The position numbers were made by a program, and so were the translations under genes. Shown in pieces: positions 34,570-42,547 of a stretch of DNA of 64,000 bases. Source of the stretch: Dyella sp. C9 (GTDB taxonomy: Bacteria; Pseudomonadota; Gammaproteobacteria; Xanthomonadales; Rhodanobacteraceae); NCBI RefSeq assembly GCF_003332825.1, contig NZ_QIRF01000018.1, positions 27,851-91,850 on the forward strand. Reading direction: 5' to 3'. Under the pieces are notes generated by a model, which did no database searches, was not told where the DNA came from, and was given only the letters and a program-made list of their open reading frames with translations. Every line of letters starts with the position of its first letter. Within the stretch, counting starts at the first letter, position 1.

Positions 34570-35924
34570 GCGCGACGGCGCCGCCAGGTGATCCAGCCGC
34601 CGGCCACGATCAACAGCAGCGGCAGCACCACCAGGAAGCCGAGCGACACCATGCTCAGCTGCGCCTGCGAAATGCGCAGCACGCGGTCGGGCGCGCCTTG
34701 TGCCGGCGGCAGGTTGACCAGTACATCGTCGCCCAGCAGCCAGTCGAAAATGCGCTGGCCCAGCGCGCGATTGCCGCCCATGCCGAGGACGGCATTGGAC
34801 AGGAAGTCGCCGTCACCGATGATCACCACGCGCTGTTCGGCCTTGTCCGGGCTGGGCGAGAGGCGCGCCAGCGCAAAGCCGAAATCCAGCGGGCCCTTCA
34901 GCTCGCCCGCGGCGGCGTCATAGGCGATGGTGGAGGCATGCGCATTGTCGATCGGCTTGAACTCGGTCCAGCTCTGCGCGCTCGAGCGCAGGAACGGCTT
35001 GACCTGCCAGTCGGTGCGCGCGGCCAGTGCCAGCGCGGACACCTGCGGGAACTGGGTGCTGAGGTTGAAGCCCTTGGTGATGGCATGTTGCGGATAGTCG
35101 CCCAGCGCGATCATGCGCGGGTCGTTGAGGCCGAGCGCCGCGCCCTGGCCGTCCACCAGCACGCCCGGCAGCACGTGCACGCCCAGCATGGCGGCCAGCG
35201 GCTGCAGGTGCAGGTCATCGTTGGTCGGTTCGGTCAGCCACAGCAGGTTGCCGCCGTTGGCCACGTAGTCGCTAAGCGCCTTCAGTGCGCCCTCGGGCAG
35301 CGCGCGCTGCGGGCTGGCCAGCACCACCAGGTCGGTATGCAGCGGCACGGCGGTGACCTGCGCGAAGTTCAGCGGCACCGCGCGGATGCCGCTGCCCTGC
35401 AATTGCGCCACGAAGCTGCCCAGGTCCGCATTGCCCTTGTCGGCCGGACTGCGCTCGCCATCGCCGGAGATGAAGGCCACGATGCGATCGCTGCCGCGCA
35501 GCAGGTGCTCGAATGCGTTGGTGAGGCTGCGCTCGGACAGCTCGCTGAGGCGCTGCTCGCGGCCGTGGTAATGGATGATCATCATGCCGTCCACCGCTAC
35601 GCCCAGCTCGCGCATCGCCGCCGGATCCTGCTGCGGATCGACGAAGCGCAGGGTGAGGTCCGGCTTCACCCGCTGGTAGCGCCCAAGGAAGCTGGCCACG
35701 CTGCTGCGCAGGTCGCCCTGCGGGTTGGCATAGCTGACGATCTCCACCGGACCATCCATCGCGTGCAGCACGGCGCGGCTTTCGGACGAAAGCGTGGCGC
35801 GTCCGCCGTAGGTCCAGTCGGCCACGTGGTCGTAGCGCGTGGAGAGGTAGCCGATGGCGCCCGCGCAGGCCAGCAGCAGCAGCGCGAACAGCCAGCCGTT
35901 CAGTCGTCGGATCAGGCGTGCCAT
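34566..35924 (-). CDS. GldG-like ABC transporter substrate-interacting protein (PF09822 type)
   Basis: A 452-residue membrane protein with an N-terminal anchor (residues 12-27) and a C-terminal anchor near 430-445; the large loop between is predicted periplasmic. The loop shows the GldG/IFT52-type fold: LSSESRAVLHAMDGPVEIVSYAN, RIVAFISGDGERSP, VVLASPQRALPEGALKALSDYVANGGNLLWLTE and VVIIGDGDFLSN, all typical of family PF09822. It is third of four overlapping genes; ATG 35924 shares a base with the permease stop (TGATG). In Bacteroidetes GldG joins GldA/GldF for gliding, but gammaproteobacterial versions have unknown cargo. Confidence 0.88.
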   Translation of the reverse strand: MARLIRRLNGWLFALLLLACAGAIGYLSTRYDHVADWTYGGRATLSSESRAVLHAMDGPVEIVSYANPQGDLRSSVASFLGRYQRVKPDLTLRFVDPQQDPAAMRELGVAVDGMMIIHYHGREQRLSELSERSLTNAFEHLLRGSDRIVAFISGDGERSPADKGNADLGSFVAQLQGSGIRAVPLNFAQVTAVPLHTDLVVLASPQRALPEGALKALSDYVANGGNLLWLTEPTNDDLHLQPLAAMLGVHVLPGVLVDGQGAALGLNDPRMIALGDYPQHAITKGFNLSTQFPQVSALALAARTDWQVKPFLRSSAQSWTEFKPIDNAHASTIAYDAAAGELKGPLDFGFALARLSPSPDKAEQRVVIIGDGDFLSNAVLGMGGNRALGQRIFDWLLGDDVLVNLPPAQGAPDRVLRISQAQLSMVSLGFLVVLPLLLIVAGGWITWRRRRA

Positions 35925-36718
35925 CAGCCGCGCTCCTTTTCCGCGGCGAGCCGCTGGGTAGCCAGGGCAAGCGCCACCGCGATCACCAGCACGAACCAGA
36001 CGACGTCGGCGCTGGAGACCAGTCCGCGCACCAGCGTGTCCAGGTGGGTGCTCATCGACAGCCAGTTGAACAGGCCATTGTTGAGGCCGGCCATCAACGC
36101 ACCGACGTTGAGGCTGACCAGGGCCAGGCCGAGCATCAGGCTCGCCGCGGCGGCGATGGCGGGGTGCGAGGCGTAGGCCGAGCAGGCCACGCCGATGGCG
36201 GCCAGCGCAGCCAGCATCAGCAGCAGGCCCAGTGTGGCGCTGGCCAGCTTGCCCCAGTCCAGGGTCATGCCGTGGGCCAGCGCGATCGGCATGGCCAGGG
36301 TCAGCGCCAGCCACAGCACCAGCCACAGCATCAGCGCGAGGAACTTGCCCAGCACGATGCGCGACGCCGGCAGGCCGGTGGCGAACCACAGCGGCAGGGT
36401 GCCGTTGCTGCGCTCGCCGGCGAGGGTGGACATGGTCAGCAGCGGCACCACCACCAGCGCCAGCTCGGCCAGGCCGAACGGCAGCATCGGCAGGATGCCG
36501 CTGGTGAGGATGCTGCTGAGCATGGGCACGCCGACCAGGTCGGTGTAGCCGGGGCCACCCGGTTGAGCGGCGAGGCGGATCTGGTTGCTGAGGAAGATCT
36601 GCAGCAGCAGCATGAAGCGTCCGGCCAGCTGGGCCACGGTGAGTGCGGCGAGCACCCAGGCCAGGGGACGTACGGCGAGGCGGCGCAGCTCCAGCCGCGT
36701 CACGGCGAGCACACTCAT
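35924..36718 (-). CDS. ABC-2 type transporter permease (GldF-like)
   Basis: A 264-residue permease with six membrane segments. The region TMSTLAGERSNGTLPLWFATGLPASRIVLGKFLALM, with Glu-Arg-x-x-Gly-Thr, is the cytoplasmic coupling signature of ABC-2 and GldF permeases. A long periplasmic loop follows the first segment. Starts at ATG 36718, overlapping the stop of the ATPase gene (ATGA). Coupled upstream to the ATPase and downstream to the GldG-like subunit, it should form the membrane channel of the exporter. Confidence 0.88.
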   Translation of the reverse strand: MSVLAVTRLELRRLAVRPLAWVLAALTVAQLAGRFMLLLQIFLSNQIRLAAQPGGPGYTDLVGVPMLSSILTSGILPMLPFGLAELALVVVPLLTMSTLAGERSNGTLPLWFATGLPASRIVLGKFLALMLWLVLWLALTLAMPIALAHGMTLDWGKLASATLGLLLMLAALAAIGVACSAYASHPAIAAAASLMLGLALVSLNVGALMAGLNNGLFNWLSMSTHLDTLVRGLVSSADVVWFVLVIAVALALATQRLAAEKERG

Positions 36719-37470
36719 GCAGCCTGCATCCTGTCGTTGCTCCCGTCGCCGCGCATGGCGATGTCGAAGAAGGTCTGTTCCAGCAGCTTGTGGTCGTCGC
36801 CCTGGATCGCGCCGTCGAAGCGCAGGCGTCCCTCGTGCAGGATCGCCACGCGGTCGCAGGCCGCGGTGACCTCGGCCAGCAGGTGGGTGGAGAGGATGAT
36901 CGCGGTGCCCGCGGCGGCCTGCTCGCGGATCACCCCGCGCAACGCGGCCACCTGCACCGGGTCCAGCGCGTTGGCCGGTTCGTCCAGCACCAGCAGCGAG
37001 GGCTGGTGCAGCAGCGCGCAGGCCAGCCCCAGTCGCTGGCGCTGGCCCTGCGACAGCACGCCGGCCAGGCGGCGTGACATCGGGCCCAGCTCCAGCCGTT
37101 CGATGATGCGCTGGCTCGCCCGGGCCAGCTCCGCGCCGCCCAGCCCACGCAACCGCCCATGGGCGTCCAGATGTTCGCGGACGGTCAGTTCCGGCCACAG
37201 CGGGGCACGTTCGGGCAGCCAGCCGATGGCACGGCGCGCCAGCCCGGGGTGCTCGACGAAGTCCTCGCCGTTCAGGCGGATCGTCCCGGCATCGGGTATC
37301 AGGGCCCCTGCGACCATCGCCAGGGTGGTCGACTTGCCGGCGCCGTTGACCCCCAGCAAACCCAGCACCTGGCCGGCGTCCAGCCGAAGGCTGAGATCGG
37401 ACACGGCCGGCCGGCCCGCGCGGTGTCGGGTTATGTGATCCAGTTGCAATACGGCAGTAGGCGCGCTCAT
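36715..37470 (-). CDS. ABC transporter ATP-binding protein (GldA-like)
   Basis: A 251-residue ATPase. Walker A is LLGVNGAGKSTT at about residues 37-48; the Q-loop region is IGWLPERAPLWPELTVREHL; the signature is LSQGQRQRLGLACALL; Walker B is LLVLDEPANALDP; the switch His is in ILSTHLLAEV. All are intact, so it should hydrolyse ATP and drive the neighbouring ABC-2 permease. First gene of a four-gene operon (ATPase, permease, GldG-like, accessory), all joined by 1 to 4-base overlaps. Divergent from the desaturase. Confidence 0.93.
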   Translation of the reverse strand: MSAPTAVLQLDHITRHRAGRPAVSDLSLRLDAGQVLGLLGVNGAGKSTTLAMVAGALIPDAGTIRLNGEDFVEHPGLARRAIGWLPERAPLWPELTVREHLDAHGRLRGLGGAELARASQRIIERLELGPMSRRLAGVLSQGQRQRLGLACALLHQPSLLVLDEPANALDPVQVAALRGVIREQAAAGTAIILSTHLLAEVTAACDRVAILHEGRLRFDGAIQGDDHKLLEQTFFDIAMRGDGSNDRMQAA

Positions 37471-37646
37471 TGCATGATTCTCACGGCGCCCCCACCTTCA
37501 GGCAACTGGGTGAGGGCGCTTGTGCGCGGCACAGCACATTAACTTTGTCGCCTTCAAGAGGTGCGACAATTATTTACGCTGTCCATGCTGGCGGGTACGG
37601 AAACCCCTCGCTTAGACTGAAATTTCATACCCTGGGTGTTTCCCCG

Positions 37647-38840
37647 ATGCTCGACGCAGTACTCAATTTCCTGTCCAACGGCCTCACGCACGCCAGTTGG
37701 GTAGGCATGCTCATCTATATGCTGGTAATGACCCAGCTCACCATCTTCACGGTGACGCTGTACCTGCATCGCTGCCAGACCCATCGCGGCGTCGACCTGC
37801 ACTGGTCGGTCTCGCACTTCTTCCGTTTCTGGGGCTGGCTCACCACGGGCATGGTCACCAAGGAGTGGGTGGCGGTGCACCGCAAGCACCACGCCAAGGT
37901 CGAGACCGAGGAAGATCCGCACAGCCCGCAGATCTACGGCATCAAGAAGGTGTTCTGGGACGGCGTGTCCCTGTACCGCGATGCCAGCGAAGTGAAGGAA
38001 GACCTCGAGAAGTACGGCCGAGGCACCCCGGACGACTGGATCGAGCGCAAGCTCTACGCCGGCCATCCGTACTGGGGCCCGGCGCTGATGCTGGTGATCA
38101 ACCTTGCCCTGTTCGGCGTCATCGGCGCCGCGCTGTGGGCCGTGCAGATGATCTGGATCCCGTTCTGGGCCGCCGGCTTCGTCAACGGCATTGGCCACTG
38201 GTGGGGCTACCGCAACTTCGAGAGCGCCGACACCGCGACCAACCTGATTCCCTGGGGTTTCTGGATCGGTGGCGAAGAGCTGCACAACAACCACCACGCC
38301 TTCCCGAGCTCGGCCAAGTTCGCCCTGCGCAAGTGGGAGTTCGACATCGGCTGGGCGGCTATCTGCGCGCTGCGCGCCGTCGGCCTGGCCAAGGTGCTGC
38401 GCGTTGCCCCGACGCTGGACGTGCGCCCGAACGTGCACCTGCCGGACGCCGAAACGCTCAAGGGCGTGCTGACGCACCGCTTCGCGGCGATGACCGACTA
38501 CTACCGCAACGTGATCATGCCGACCCTGCGCGACGAAGCGCAGCATGCCGGTGACAGCATCAAGTCGGTGCCGCGCCGCATGCGCCGCGCGCTGGCCGAT
38601 GGTGGCCGCTGGCTGGACAGCGAAGGCCGCGATCGCATGCAGGCCGTGCTGGCCAAGCGCCCGACCCTCAGCACCGTGTGCGATTTCCGCAACCGCCTGG
38701 CTGCCCTGATGGAGCAGCGTGGCGCGGACCAGGCGCTGAAGGGCCTGCAGCAGTGGATCGCCGAGGCCGAGCAGAGCGGCATCCGCGCCCTGCAGGAATT
38801 CGCCGGCCGCCTGAAGAGCTATTCGGTGGCCAGCGCCTGA
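37647..38840 (+). CDS. Acyl-CoA/fatty acid desaturase (delta-9 type)
   Basis: Membrane di-iron desaturase of 397 residues that introduces a cis double bond into saturated acyl chains, adjusting membrane fluidity. Three histidine boxes are present: HRCQTH (41-46), HRKHH (78-82) and HNNHH (213-217). Membrane spans lie near 18-38, 148-185. A long C-terminal soluble helical region (about 280-397) is typical of proteobacterial DesA-like enzymes. Start ATG 37647 begins right before the first membrane span. A strong terminator follows. The 176-base divergent gap to the ABC operon should contain its promoter. Confidence 0.93.
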   Translation: MLDAVLNFLSNGLTHASWVGMLIYMLVMTQLTIFTVTLYLHRCQTHRGVDLHWSVSHFFRFWGWLTTGMVTKEWVAVHRKHHAKVETEEDPHSPQIYGIKKVFWDGVSLYRDASEVKEDLEKYGRGTPDDWIERKLYAGHPYWGPALMLVINLALFGVIGAALWAVQMIWIPFWAAGFVNGIGHWWGYRNFESADTATNLIPWGFWIGGEELHNNHHAFPSSAKFALRKWEFDIGWAAICALRAVGLAKVLRVAPTLDVRPNVHLPDAETLKGVLTHRFAAMTDYYRNVIMPTLRDEAQHAGDSIKSVPRRMRRALADGGRWLDSEGRDRMQAVLAKRPTLSTVCDFRNRLAALMEQRGADQALKGLQQWIAEAEQSGIRALQEFAGRLKSYSVASA

Positions 38841-38861
38841 TCGGCCCTCACCGGCTCCATG

Positions 38862-38890
38862 AAAAGCCCGCCGCAAGGCGGGCTTTTTTT
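38862..38890 (+). terminator. Rho-independent terminator after the desaturase
   Basis: AAAAGCCCGCC-GCAA-GGCGGGC followed by seven T residues, 20 bases past the desaturase stop. The stem is seven perfect GC-rich pairs. Confidence 0.9.
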
Positions 38891-38959
38891 ATGGGAGGCC
38901 CGAGGGGGCGGCACGACCGAAGGAAGTCCCGTGCGGCGGCGCCTGACGGCGTCAACGCC

Positions 38960-39040
38960 CGGAGCGCACCCTGTGTGCGACCGCTGTGTTCCGTCGTTTC
39001 CGCTCTGCCGGTTTGTCGCGCACAGGGTGCGCTCCTACAG
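38960..39040. repeat. REP-type inverted repeat (GTAGGAGCGC family), left end eroded
   Basis: GGAGCGCACCCTGTGTGCGA on the left pairs with TCGCGCACAGGGTGCGCTCC on the right; the outermost GTA on the left is lost. It sits between the desaturase terminator and the convergent DCC gene. Confidence 0.85.
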
Positions 39041-39055
39041 AGAGCCGCCGCCCCA

Positions 39056-39469
39056 TCAGTCGATGAATCGCCACGCCTGTGTCGGCTCGGGCAGTCGGCA
39101 CTGCTGGCGTCGTCCAAACAATGTGTAGCGGTGACGGGCAATCCATCGATAGCCCCGGTCGCGCAACGGCCGCGGTATCGCACGCAGCGCGCCGCCAGCC
39201 CAGTGCCAGCGCCCCCCCAGTTGTGCCAACACGCGAACGATCGCGTCGGTGTCGCTGTAGCCCTGGCCGTCCTGCACCAGCAGGAACGACATCGGGTCAT
39301 CCGGCGACAGGCCATGTGCAACGAGCAGCGATCGACCGTGCTGCCCCTGCATGGCGGCCAGCCGGAAGCGGCCGTGGCGGTCATGGCGAAGGATGAAGTC
39401 CACCCAGCGGCTGCACAGCACGCATACGCCGTCGAACACGATCACCGGGTGTACGGCATCAGCGGACAT
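39056..39469 (-). CDS. Thiol-disulfide oxidoreductase DCC family protein (DUF393)
   Basis: A 137-residue small protein with the family signature FDGVCVLCSRWVDFIL near the N-terminus, where Asp-x4-Cys gives the DxxC-x-x-C-like redox site that names the DCC group. Later PMSFLLVQDG and RDRGYRWIARHRYTLFGRR are conserved in the family. A thioredoxin-like role is assumed from family but no substrate is known. It starts within the last codons of the DUF4166 gene (11-base overlap) on the same strand, so the two are very likely coupled. Confidence 0.9.
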   Translation of the reverse strand: MSADAVHPVIVFDGVCVLCSRWVDFILRHDRHGRFRLAAMQGQHGRSLLVAHGLSPDDPMSFLLVQDGQGYSDTDAIVRVLAQLGGRWHWAGGALRAIPRPLRDRGYRWIARHRYTLFGRRQQCRLPEPTQAWRFID

Positions 39470-40007
39470 GCTCGATCTCCAGCCAGCCGTGATAGCTCAC
39501 CAGCCGGCCGAGCAAGGGAAGATGAACATCGATGTCGAAGGTATAGCGTCCTTCGTTCGCACCGCTGCGGGAAAACACCGTGCCGAACAGTCCGCGCGGC
39601 AATGGCAGGCCCAGGAGGCTTGCGCGCCGAAGTTGCCAGTCGATCGCATCGCTCTCGCGCCGCAGGGAAAAGTGCAGGGTGACGGGGCCGAGCCGCTCGC
39701 GCAGGTGGGCATCGTTGCCCCGGCGCAGGGTGGAATGCATGCGGCCGCGCGCGAAGCGGCGCGTCCAGCGTTCGTGGCTCGCGTGGCGTTCGATGGTCAG
39801 CGCGATGGCTTGTGCATCGCCCGGCTCGGGCAGGGTCAGCAGGCGGCGCAGCCCGCGGGCGAAGGCGTGGCTCGCGCCCCTCACCTGGGCCTGGCCGCTG
39901 GCCTCCAGCACCTCGCCGTCGGCATGCATGCGCTGCACGGCTGGCGCCAGCTGCGACCAATCGGCGGGAGCCAGCAAGCTGCGGAACAGGGCAGGGGGCG
40001 GGGGCAT
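39459..40007 (-). CDS. DUF4166 domain protein
   Basis: A 182-residue soluble protein covering the DUF4166 domain: LFRSLLAPADWSQLAPAVQRMH at the start, then ERHASHERWTRRFARGRMHS and the C-terminal GRYTFDIDVHLPLLGRLVSYHGWLEI. DUF4166 domains also occur at the C-terminus of saccharopine-dehydrogenase-like proteins, suggesting a lipid- or metabolite-binding role, unproven. ATG 40007 is chosen since the family match begins nearby. It overlaps the DCC-family gene by 11 bases. Confidence 0.85.
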   Translation of the reverse strand: MPPPPALFRSLLAPADWSQLAPAVQRMHADGEVLEASGQAQVRGASHAFARGLRRLLTLPEPGDAQAIALTIERHASHERWTRRFARGRMHSTLRRGNDAHLRERLGPVTLHFSLRRESDAIDWQLRRASLLGLPLPRGLFGTVFSRSGANEGRYTFDIDVHLPLLGRLVSYHGWLEIEHVR

Positions 40008-40052
40008 GGAAGCCGATCTTCCGAGAGCGGGCCGTCCTCGGCAAGCGGGCAA

Positions 40053-40080
40053 CAAAAAACCCGCCTTGCGGCGGGTTTTT
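40053..40080. terminator. Bidirectional rho-independent terminator
   Basis: ACCCGCC-TTGC-GGCGGGT with A-run on the left and T-run on the right, so it can end transcription on both strands. On the minus strand it would close the rpmB-rpmG transcript about 100 bases past rpmG. Confidence 0.8.
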
Positions 40081-40140
40081 CGTTGGAAAAGCGAGAGTCG
40101 CTGGACCCCTGTTCGAGGCCCCCTCTCGGGGGGCGCAGGG

Positions 40141-40186
40141 GTGAACAACGGCGTGCCAAGCGCTACGCGCCTGGACCGTTGTTCAC
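40141..40186 (-). other. Stem-loop spanning the rpmG stop codon
   Basis: GTGAACAACGG (40141-40151) and CCGTTGTTCAC (40176-40186) form an 11-bp perfect inverted repeat with a further GGCG/CGCC inner stem possible. It includes the rpmG stop codon (40183-40185). Likely an mRNA 3' structure. Confidence 0.6.
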
Positions 40187-40350
40187 TTGATCTTGCCTTC
40201 CTTGTAGATCACGTGCTTGCGAACCACCGGATCGTACTTCTTGAACTCGAACTTTTCCGGGGTGTTCTTCTTGTTCTTCTGCGTGGTGTAGAAGTGGCCG
40301 GTGCCGGCCGAAGAGATCAGGCGGATCTTGTCTTGCTTGCTGTTAGCCAT
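40183..40350 (-). CDS. rpmG: 50S ribosomal protein L33
   Basis: A 55-residue ribosomal protein translated as MANSKQDKIRLISSAGTGHF to a C-terminal ...VIYKEGKIK. The central YTTQKNKKNTPEKFEFKKYDP is typical of zinc-free, Cys-less L33 (C-minus type), since none of the zinc cysteines is present. A GAGGA ribosome binding site precedes ATG 40350. It follows rpmB by 10 bases on the minus strand, the usual rpmB-rpmG operon. Too short for many gene finders but unambiguous. Confidence 0.95.
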   Translation of the reverse strand: MANSKQDKIRLISSAGTGHFYTTQKNKKNTPEKFEFKKYDPVVRKHVIYKEGKIK

Positions 40351-40360
40351 GGCTCAATCC

Positions 40361-40597
40361 TCAGATCTTTTCGCCGCGGGCACGCAGGTCGGCGAGCACG
40401 GCTTCGATGCCGTTCTTGTCGATCGTGCGCAGGGCATGGTTGGAAACGCGCAGCTTCACCCAGCGGTTCTCGCTCGGGACCCAGAAGCGGCGCTCATGCA
40501 GGTTCGGCAACCAGCGGCGACGGGTCTTGTTGTTAGCGTGCGAGACGTTGTTACCAGTCCGCACACCCTTTCCGGTGACTTGGCAAATACGGGCCAT
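40361..40597 (-). CDS. rpmB: 50S ribosomal protein L28
   Basis: A 78-residue ribosomal protein that begins MARICQVTGKGVRTGNNVSH and continues with KTRRRWLPNLHERRFWVPSE, both typical of proteobacterial L28. The perfect AGGAGGT Shine-Dalgarno sequence six bases before ATG 40597 fixes the start. rpmG follows at once. The gene is divergent from secB across a 313-base gap. Confidence 0.97.
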   Translation of the reverse strand: MARICQVTGKGVRTGNNVSHANNKTRRRWLPNLHERRFWVPSENRWVKLRVSNHALRTIDKNGIEAVLADLRARGEKI

Positions 40598-40910
40598 GAT
40601 GACCTCCTGTGTAGGCGCCCTGGGGCGCGTTTGCCACCCGTTAGCCAGGGCGGCATCGGCCCAGCGGCGCAAGCGCCACGCGATGCTGGAGATGGAGCGT
40701 TTCGCGTCTGCCGTGAGGCCCGCATCGCGTGGCGGACGTGCCCGATGGGTCGGGTCGGCATGGTCGAGCCGGTTATTCTCCCAGAAAAACAGGGCGGTGC
40801 GCAATATTTGCCCAGTCCGCCCCCGGGGGCGCATGGCAGGCGCCGGGGATGTATGGAACAATCCAAGCCCTTTGCGTTTTCACGTACCGCACACTTACGA
40901 GGAATACCCC
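40598..40910. other. Divergent promoter region rpmB / secB
   Basis: A 313-base gap with no supported gene. It should contain the promoters for rpmB-rpmG (minus) and secB-gpsA (plus). An AT-richer segment is at about 40770-40815; I do not assign exact -10/-35 boxes. Confidence 0.4.
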
Positions 40911-41402
40911 ATGGCAGATGTATCCGCCAACGGCCAGGCCGGCCAGCCGCAGCTGGTGCTGCAGAAGATCTACGTGAAGGACGTCTCCTATGAGGCCCCC
41001 AACGCGCCGCAGATCTTCCAGGAAGTCGGCGAGACCGACCAGCAGCCGCAGGTCCAGCTGAACCTGGGCCAGAAGTCCACGGACATGGGCAACGACCTCT
41101 ATGAAGTGGTGCTGAGCCTGACCCTGACCTGCGCGCTGGGCGAGCGCACTGCCTACCTGGCCGAAGTGCACCAGGCGGGCGTGTTCGGCATCGCCGGCTT
41201 CGCCGAGGAAGACCTCAACGGCATCCTCAACAGCTACTGCCCGAACCTGCTGTTCCCCTATGCCCGCCAGATGCTGTCGTCGCTGGTGCTGGAAGGCGGC
41301 TTCCCGCCGTTCCTGCTGCAGCCGATCAACTTCGACGCGCTCTACGCCGAGCAGCAGCGCCGCATCCTCAGCGGCAGCGCCGTGCCGACCCTGAACAGCT
41401 AA
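40911..41402 (+). CDS. secB: Protein-export chaperone SecB
   Basis: Cytosolic tetrameric chaperone that keeps preproteins unfolded and delivers them to SecA; 163 residues. Core motifs are LVLQKIYVKDVSYEAPNAPQ, LGQKSTDMGNDLYEVVLSLT, EVHQAGVFGIAGF and CPNLLFPYARQMLSSLVLEGGFPPFLLQPINFDALY (given in part as landmarks), all highly conserved. GAGGA precedes ATG 40911. It is followed after ten bases by gpsA, an arrangement conserved in many gammaproteobacteria. It probably serves the many Sec-exported enzymes in this window. Confidence 0.97.
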   Translation: MADVSANGQAGQPQLVLQKIYVKDVSYEAPNAPQIFQEVGETDQQPQVQLNLGQKSTDMGNDLYEVVLSLTLTCALGERTAYLAEVHQAGVFGIAGFAEEDLNGILNSYCPNLLFPYARQMLSSLVLEGGFPPFLLQPINFDALYAEQQRRILSGSAVPTLNS

Positions 41403-41412
41403 AGCGCAGCCC

Positions 41413-42438
41413 ATGGTTGAGCGTCCGACCCTGGCCGTCCTGGGCGCCGGTTCGTGGGGCACCGCCCTGGCGGCCCTCGCAGCCCGCAACCAGGTGCCGA
41501 CCCGGCTGTGGGGGCGTGATGCCTCCGCGCTGGCCGCGATGGCCCAGACCCATTGCAACCAGCGCTACCTGCCGGACGTCGAGCTGCCCGCCGAGCTGAG
41601 CTACGAGGCCGACCTGGCCGCCGCCCTGCGCGGTGCCCAGGTGGTGCTGATCGTGGTGCCCAGCCACGCCTTCGCCTCCATGCTGGAGGAGATCGCCCCG
41701 TGGCTGGAGCCCGATGCCCGCATCGCCTGGGCCACCAAGGGCTTCGAGCCCGGTACCGGCCGTTTCCTGCATGAACTGGTGGATGAGCGCTTCCCCGGCC
41801 GCCCGGCCGCGGTAGTGACCGGCCCCTCGTTCGCCAAGGAAGTGGCTTCGGGCATGCCCAGTGCGGTCACCGTGCACTCCAACGATGACGCCTTCGCCCA
41901 CGAACTGGCCCTGCTGCTGCATGCGCCCAACTTCCGTGCGTATTCCGGCAGGGACGTGCTGGGCGCGGAGCTGGGCGGCGCCATGAAGAACGTGCTGGCG
42001 GTGGCCACCGGCGTGGCCGACGGCATGGCGCTGGGCCTCAACGCCCGTGCCGGCCTGATCACCCGCGGCATGAACGAGATGCTGCGCCTGGGCATGGCGC
42101 TGGGTGCCCGCCCGGAAACCCTGATGGGCCTGGCCGGCCTGGGTGACCTGGTGCTCACCTGTACGGGCGACCTATCGCGCAACCGCCGCCTGGGCCTGGC
42201 GCTCGGGCGCGGGCAGGCCATCGACGACGCCGTGCGCGAGATCGGCCAGGTGGTGGAAAGCGTGCTCACCGCCGACGAGGTGGTGCGCCTGGCCACCAAG
42301 CACGGGCTGGATCTGCCCATCAGCAGCGGCGTGCGCGCCGTGCTGCATGGCGAAGTGACCCCTGCCGAAGGCCTCAAGCGGCTGATGGGCCGTGAGCAGA
42401 AGCCTGAATATCCCAAGGGCCTGTTCGGCCCGTTCTGA
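41413..42438 (+). CDS. gpsA: Glycerol-3-phosphate dehydrogenase [NAD(P)+]
   Basis: Reduces dihydroxyacetone phosphate to sn-glycerol-3-phosphate for phospholipid synthesis; 341 residues. The dinucleotide fold is AVLGAGSWGTALAALAA at 8-24. Other signatures are TGPSFAKEVASGMPSAVTV, the catalytic-Lys region LGGAMKNVLAVATGVADGM and the substrate-binding LITRGMNEMLRLG, then LAGLGDLVLTC. It directly follows secB (ten-base gap) and probably shares its promoter. Its product feeds PlsB encoded at 18-21 kb. Confidence 0.97.
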   Translation: MVERPTLAVLGAGSWGTALAALAARNQVPTRLWGRDASALAAMAQTHCNQRYLPDVELPAELSYEADLAAALRGAQVVLIVVPSHAFASMLEEIAPWLEPDARIAWATKGFEPGTGRFLHELVDERFPGRPAAVVTGPSFAKEVASGMPSAVTVHSNDDAFAHELALLLHAPNFRAYSGRDVLGAELGGAMKNVLAVATGVADGMALGLNARAGLITRGMNEMLRLGMALGARPETLMGLAGLGDLVLTCTGDLSRNRRLGLALGRGQAIDDAVREIGQVVESVLTADEVVRLATKHGLDLPISSGVRAVLHGEVTPAEGLKRLMGREQKPEYPKGLFGPF

Positions 42439-42547
42439 ACCGCAGCGTCGATGACCTCGTCGTCCGGCGTGAAAAACCGGGCGATGAGACGCGCACTTCA
42501 GCAAGACCCTTGCTAAGCTGAATCTTTTGGTCGTCTTAGCGGACCGA

